From Hydractinia symbiolongicarpus (lineage: Eukaryota > Cnidaria > Hydrozoa > Anthoathecata > Hydractiniidae), in assembly GCF_029227915.1 (NCBI RefSeq), contig NC_079881.1:13059501-13123500 (forward strand): DNA of 64,000 bases, in the 5' to 3' direction. A program made the position numbers and the translations under genes. A model generated the notes under the pieces. It did not search any database, was not told the origin of the DNA, and was given only the letters and a program-made list of their open reading frames with translations. This document shows positions 62,504 to 64,000 of this stretch, in pieces; the first letter of the stretch is position 1; every line of letters starts with the position of its first letter.

Positions 62504-62584
62504 TGTGGACAGTCCTTTAAAACGTGTAATATGGCCTTATACGGCCTAATATGAAGTCTACACGTGAACCACGTGGTTCCACGA
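62504..62584 (+). other. Conversion-like patch of about 81 bp
   Basis: Flanks on both sides match the 2,370-bp offset. This stretch (TATGTGGACAGTCC through CCTAATATGAAGTC) instead matches 59,041-59,121. A short replaced tract inside a longer alignment is what gene conversion or a double exchange leaves. Confidence 0.72.
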
Positions 62585-63578
62585 CCCTAAACAAGTGGCA
62601 ATTGCTCTATTCCTTTCAATCTTAATACTAATTCAACGGACTTCAAACCATTGAGTCGTTTTCTTGACCGCGAGTCTCTCAGAATGCTGCTAACTACGTG
62701 CACAGGCCTTCCAAGTCTCTAATATGACCACTTACGGCCTAATACTGATTGCACACGTAAATCGCGTGATTCCGCGAGCCCAGACAAGTGGTCATCGGTC
62801 TATTCCTTTCAATCTCAATGGACTAGGATGTATTAAGTTGTTTTCCTGGCAGTCAGGCCTTAAGAACGCTGCTAACTATGTGGACAGACCTTTATAACGT
62901 GTAATATGGCTTTTTACGGCCTATTAAGGAGATAAAACGTAAACTACGTGTTTCCAGGTGCCCAGACAAGTGGCCATTGCTCTATTCCTTTCAATCTTAA
63001 TAAACTGCCGTGTATTAAGTCGTTTTCCTGTGTGTCAGGCTCTAAGAACGCTACTAACTACGTAGACTTGCCTTTAAAGCGCTTAATATGGCCTTTTACA
63101 GCCTAATAAAGAGACTACACGTGAACCACGTGGTTCCACGAGTCCAGACAAATCATTATCGGTCTATTCCTTTCAATGTCAATGAACTTCGATGTATTGA
63201 GTCGTTCTTCTTAGCGCCAGGCTCTAAGAACGCTGTAGCTACAAGCCTTTAAAACGTGTAGTAAGGCCCATTGCAGCCTGACATTGAGAATATACGTAAA
63301 TCACGTGATTCCACGAGTCCAGACAAGTGGCCATCGGTCTATTCCTTTCAATCTTAATAGACTGGCGTGTATTAAGTTGTTTTCTTGAAGACCAGGCTTC
63401 AAGAACGCGGCTAACTATGTGAACAGGCCATTAAAACGTGTAATATGGCCTTTTACGGCCTAATAAGGAGTCTACACTTGAACCACGTGGTTCCACGAGT
63501 CCAGACAAGTGGGCATCGGTCTTTTCCTTTCAATCTTAATAGACTGCCGTGTATTAAGTTGTTTTCCTGTGTGTCAGG
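62571..63578 (+). repeat. Repeat of 60,201-61,208 (offset 2,370 bp)
   Basis: Starts with the unusual CACGACCCTAAACAAG and includes the long 193-bp monomer, GGCTTTTTACGGCCTATTAAGG and GCTGTAGCTACAAGCC. It ends at about 63,578, where TCTAAGAGCGC replaces CCTTAAGAACGC. Confidence 0.85.
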
Positions 63579-64000
63579 CTCTAAGAGCGCTACTAACTAC
63601 GTAGACTTGCCTTTAAAACGTGTAATATGGCCTTTTACGGCGTAATAAGGAGACTACACGTGAACCACGTGGTTCCACGAGTCCAGACAAATGACCATCG
63701 GTCTATTCCTTTCAATCTCAATGGACTAGGATGTATTAAGTTGTTTTCCTGGCCGTGAGGCCTTAAGAACGCTGCAAACTATGTGGACAGGCCTTTATAA
63801 CGTGTAATATGGCCTTTTACGGCCTAATAAGGAGACTACACGTAAACTACGTGTTTCCACGTGCCCAGACAAGTGGCAATTGCTCTATTCCTTTCAATCT
63901 TAATAGACTGCCGTGTATTAAGTTGTTTTCCTGTGTGTCAGGCTCTAAGAGCGCTACTAACTACGTAGACTTGCCTTTAAAGCGCTTAATATGGCATTTT
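63579..64000 (+). repeat. Right-end monomers, array continues
   Basis: Types with GGCGTAATAAGG and GACAAATGACC, followed by the ACGTAAACTACG type. They resemble 47,750-48,130 in order. The array runs off the window end without any flanking sequence. Confidence 0.85.

Larger units (their letters stand above)
1..64000. repeat. Satellite DNA array, monomer about 182 bp, about 350 copies
   Basis: The landmark block ATATGGCCTTTTACGGCC recurs every 181-183 bp from end to end. Typical blocks in order through the monomer are that landmark, GACTACACGTG, the CACGTG cluster, CCAGACAAGTG, CTATTCCTTTCAATCT, GTATTAAGT, CAGGCTCTAAGAACGCT and CCTTTAAA. Monomers differ from one another, but HOR copies are often near identical. 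No non-satellite sequence was seen between monomers. A unit length close to one nucleosome, together with HOR organisation, is typical of centromeric or pericentromeric satellites. I do not recognise the family, so the location and species are inference. The array continues past both window ends. Confidence 0.97.

Noticed and set aside
1486-63645. Many forward open frames of 61-117 codons with similar translations (for example starting MAFYGLIRRLHVN)
   Set aside because: They follow from the 182-bp period and shift of two bases per monomer. They vary freely in amino acids, break often, have no recognisable domain and no upstream gene structure. Longer ones (6205, 29668, 35165) arise from indels fusing two monomers.
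1-64000. CRISPR array or other prokaryotic repeat system
   Set aside because: The repeating unit is about 182 bp with no unique spacers, units join directly, and HOR structure is present. All of this is eukaryotic satellite behaviour.
1-64000. CENP-B box (TTCG....A..CGGG)
   Set aside because: No matching 17-bp motif was seen in the monomer types; CGGG is almost absent.
1-64000. Telomere repeats, 5S or 45S rRNA genes, tRNA genes, microsatellite tracts
   Set aside because: No TTAGGG/TTTAGGG-type runs, no rRNA or tRNA promoter elements or folds recognised, and no simple-sequence tracts longer than a few units.
1-64000. Naming the species from similarity to known plant 178-182 bp centromere satellites
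   Set aside because: The monomer does not resemble the satellite sequences I can recall with confidence, such as that of Arabidopsis. Length alone is not evidence.

Overview
The whole 64 kb window is one uninterrupted tandem array of a satellite DNA monomer of about 182 bp, roughly 350 copies end to end. I see no credible protein-coding gene, tRNA, rRNA, transposon or single-copy sequence. Arrays of this size and unit length are a eukaryotic feature, typical of centromeric or pericentromeric heterochromatin. I do not recognise the monomer family and cannot name the species. A consensus assembled by eye is about 47% GC. It carries about ten CpG per monomer, close to expectation, so there is no strong CpG decay. 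The many short open frames of about 66 codons are by-products of the repeat: a 182-bp unit shifts the frame by two each turn, so one block (ATATGGCC...GGCCTAA) supplies a start in one monomer and a stop in the next.

Layout. Positions 1-1020 hold 5.6 monomers in inverted orientation. A clean switch at about 1020/1021 leads into the forward orientation, which lasts to the end. Positions 1 to about 5,970 use an older, more divergent monomer subfamily containing a 7-monomer higher-order repeat (HOR A, 1,274 bp, 2.4 copies). From about 5,970 a different subfamily set takes over and forms a succession of HORs. There is a 1,271-bp duplication (7.5-9.6 kb). HOR B is a 13-mer of 2,362 bp, two copies, 8.1-12.9 kb. 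HOR C is a 10-mer of 1,820 bp with 7-mer and 12-mer variants, 12.9-24.8 kb. HOR D is an 11-mer of 2,002 bp, 24.8-29.3 kb. HOR E is a block of about 30 monomers, 5,497 bp, duplicated almost perfectly, 29.3-40.5 kb. HOR F is 1,503 bp including a 47-bp monomer fragment, 40.1-43.7 kb. A mixed region with a 2,272-bp echo covers 43.7-48.5 kb. HOR H is an 8-mer of 1,458 bp that collapses to a 4-mer of 729 bp, 48.5-54.3 kb. HOR I has 3,279-bp and 2,370-bp offsets, 57-63.6 kb. Nearly every HOR has its own monomer order, so the array looks like a series of recent local amplifications.

The most interesting feature inside the monomer is a cluster of three CACGTG-like hexamers, 9 and 10 bp apart (about one helical turn). 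It is centred on the 12-bp palindrome AACCACGTGGTT in the commonest type. Different monomer types keep a perfect CACGTG at different positions of this triplet. It is a candidate binding site for a dimeric DNA-binding protein or a candidate hairpin/cruciform element; function is inference. All repeat comparisons were made by eye, so boundaries are good to a few bases at the best junctions and tens of bases elsewhere.
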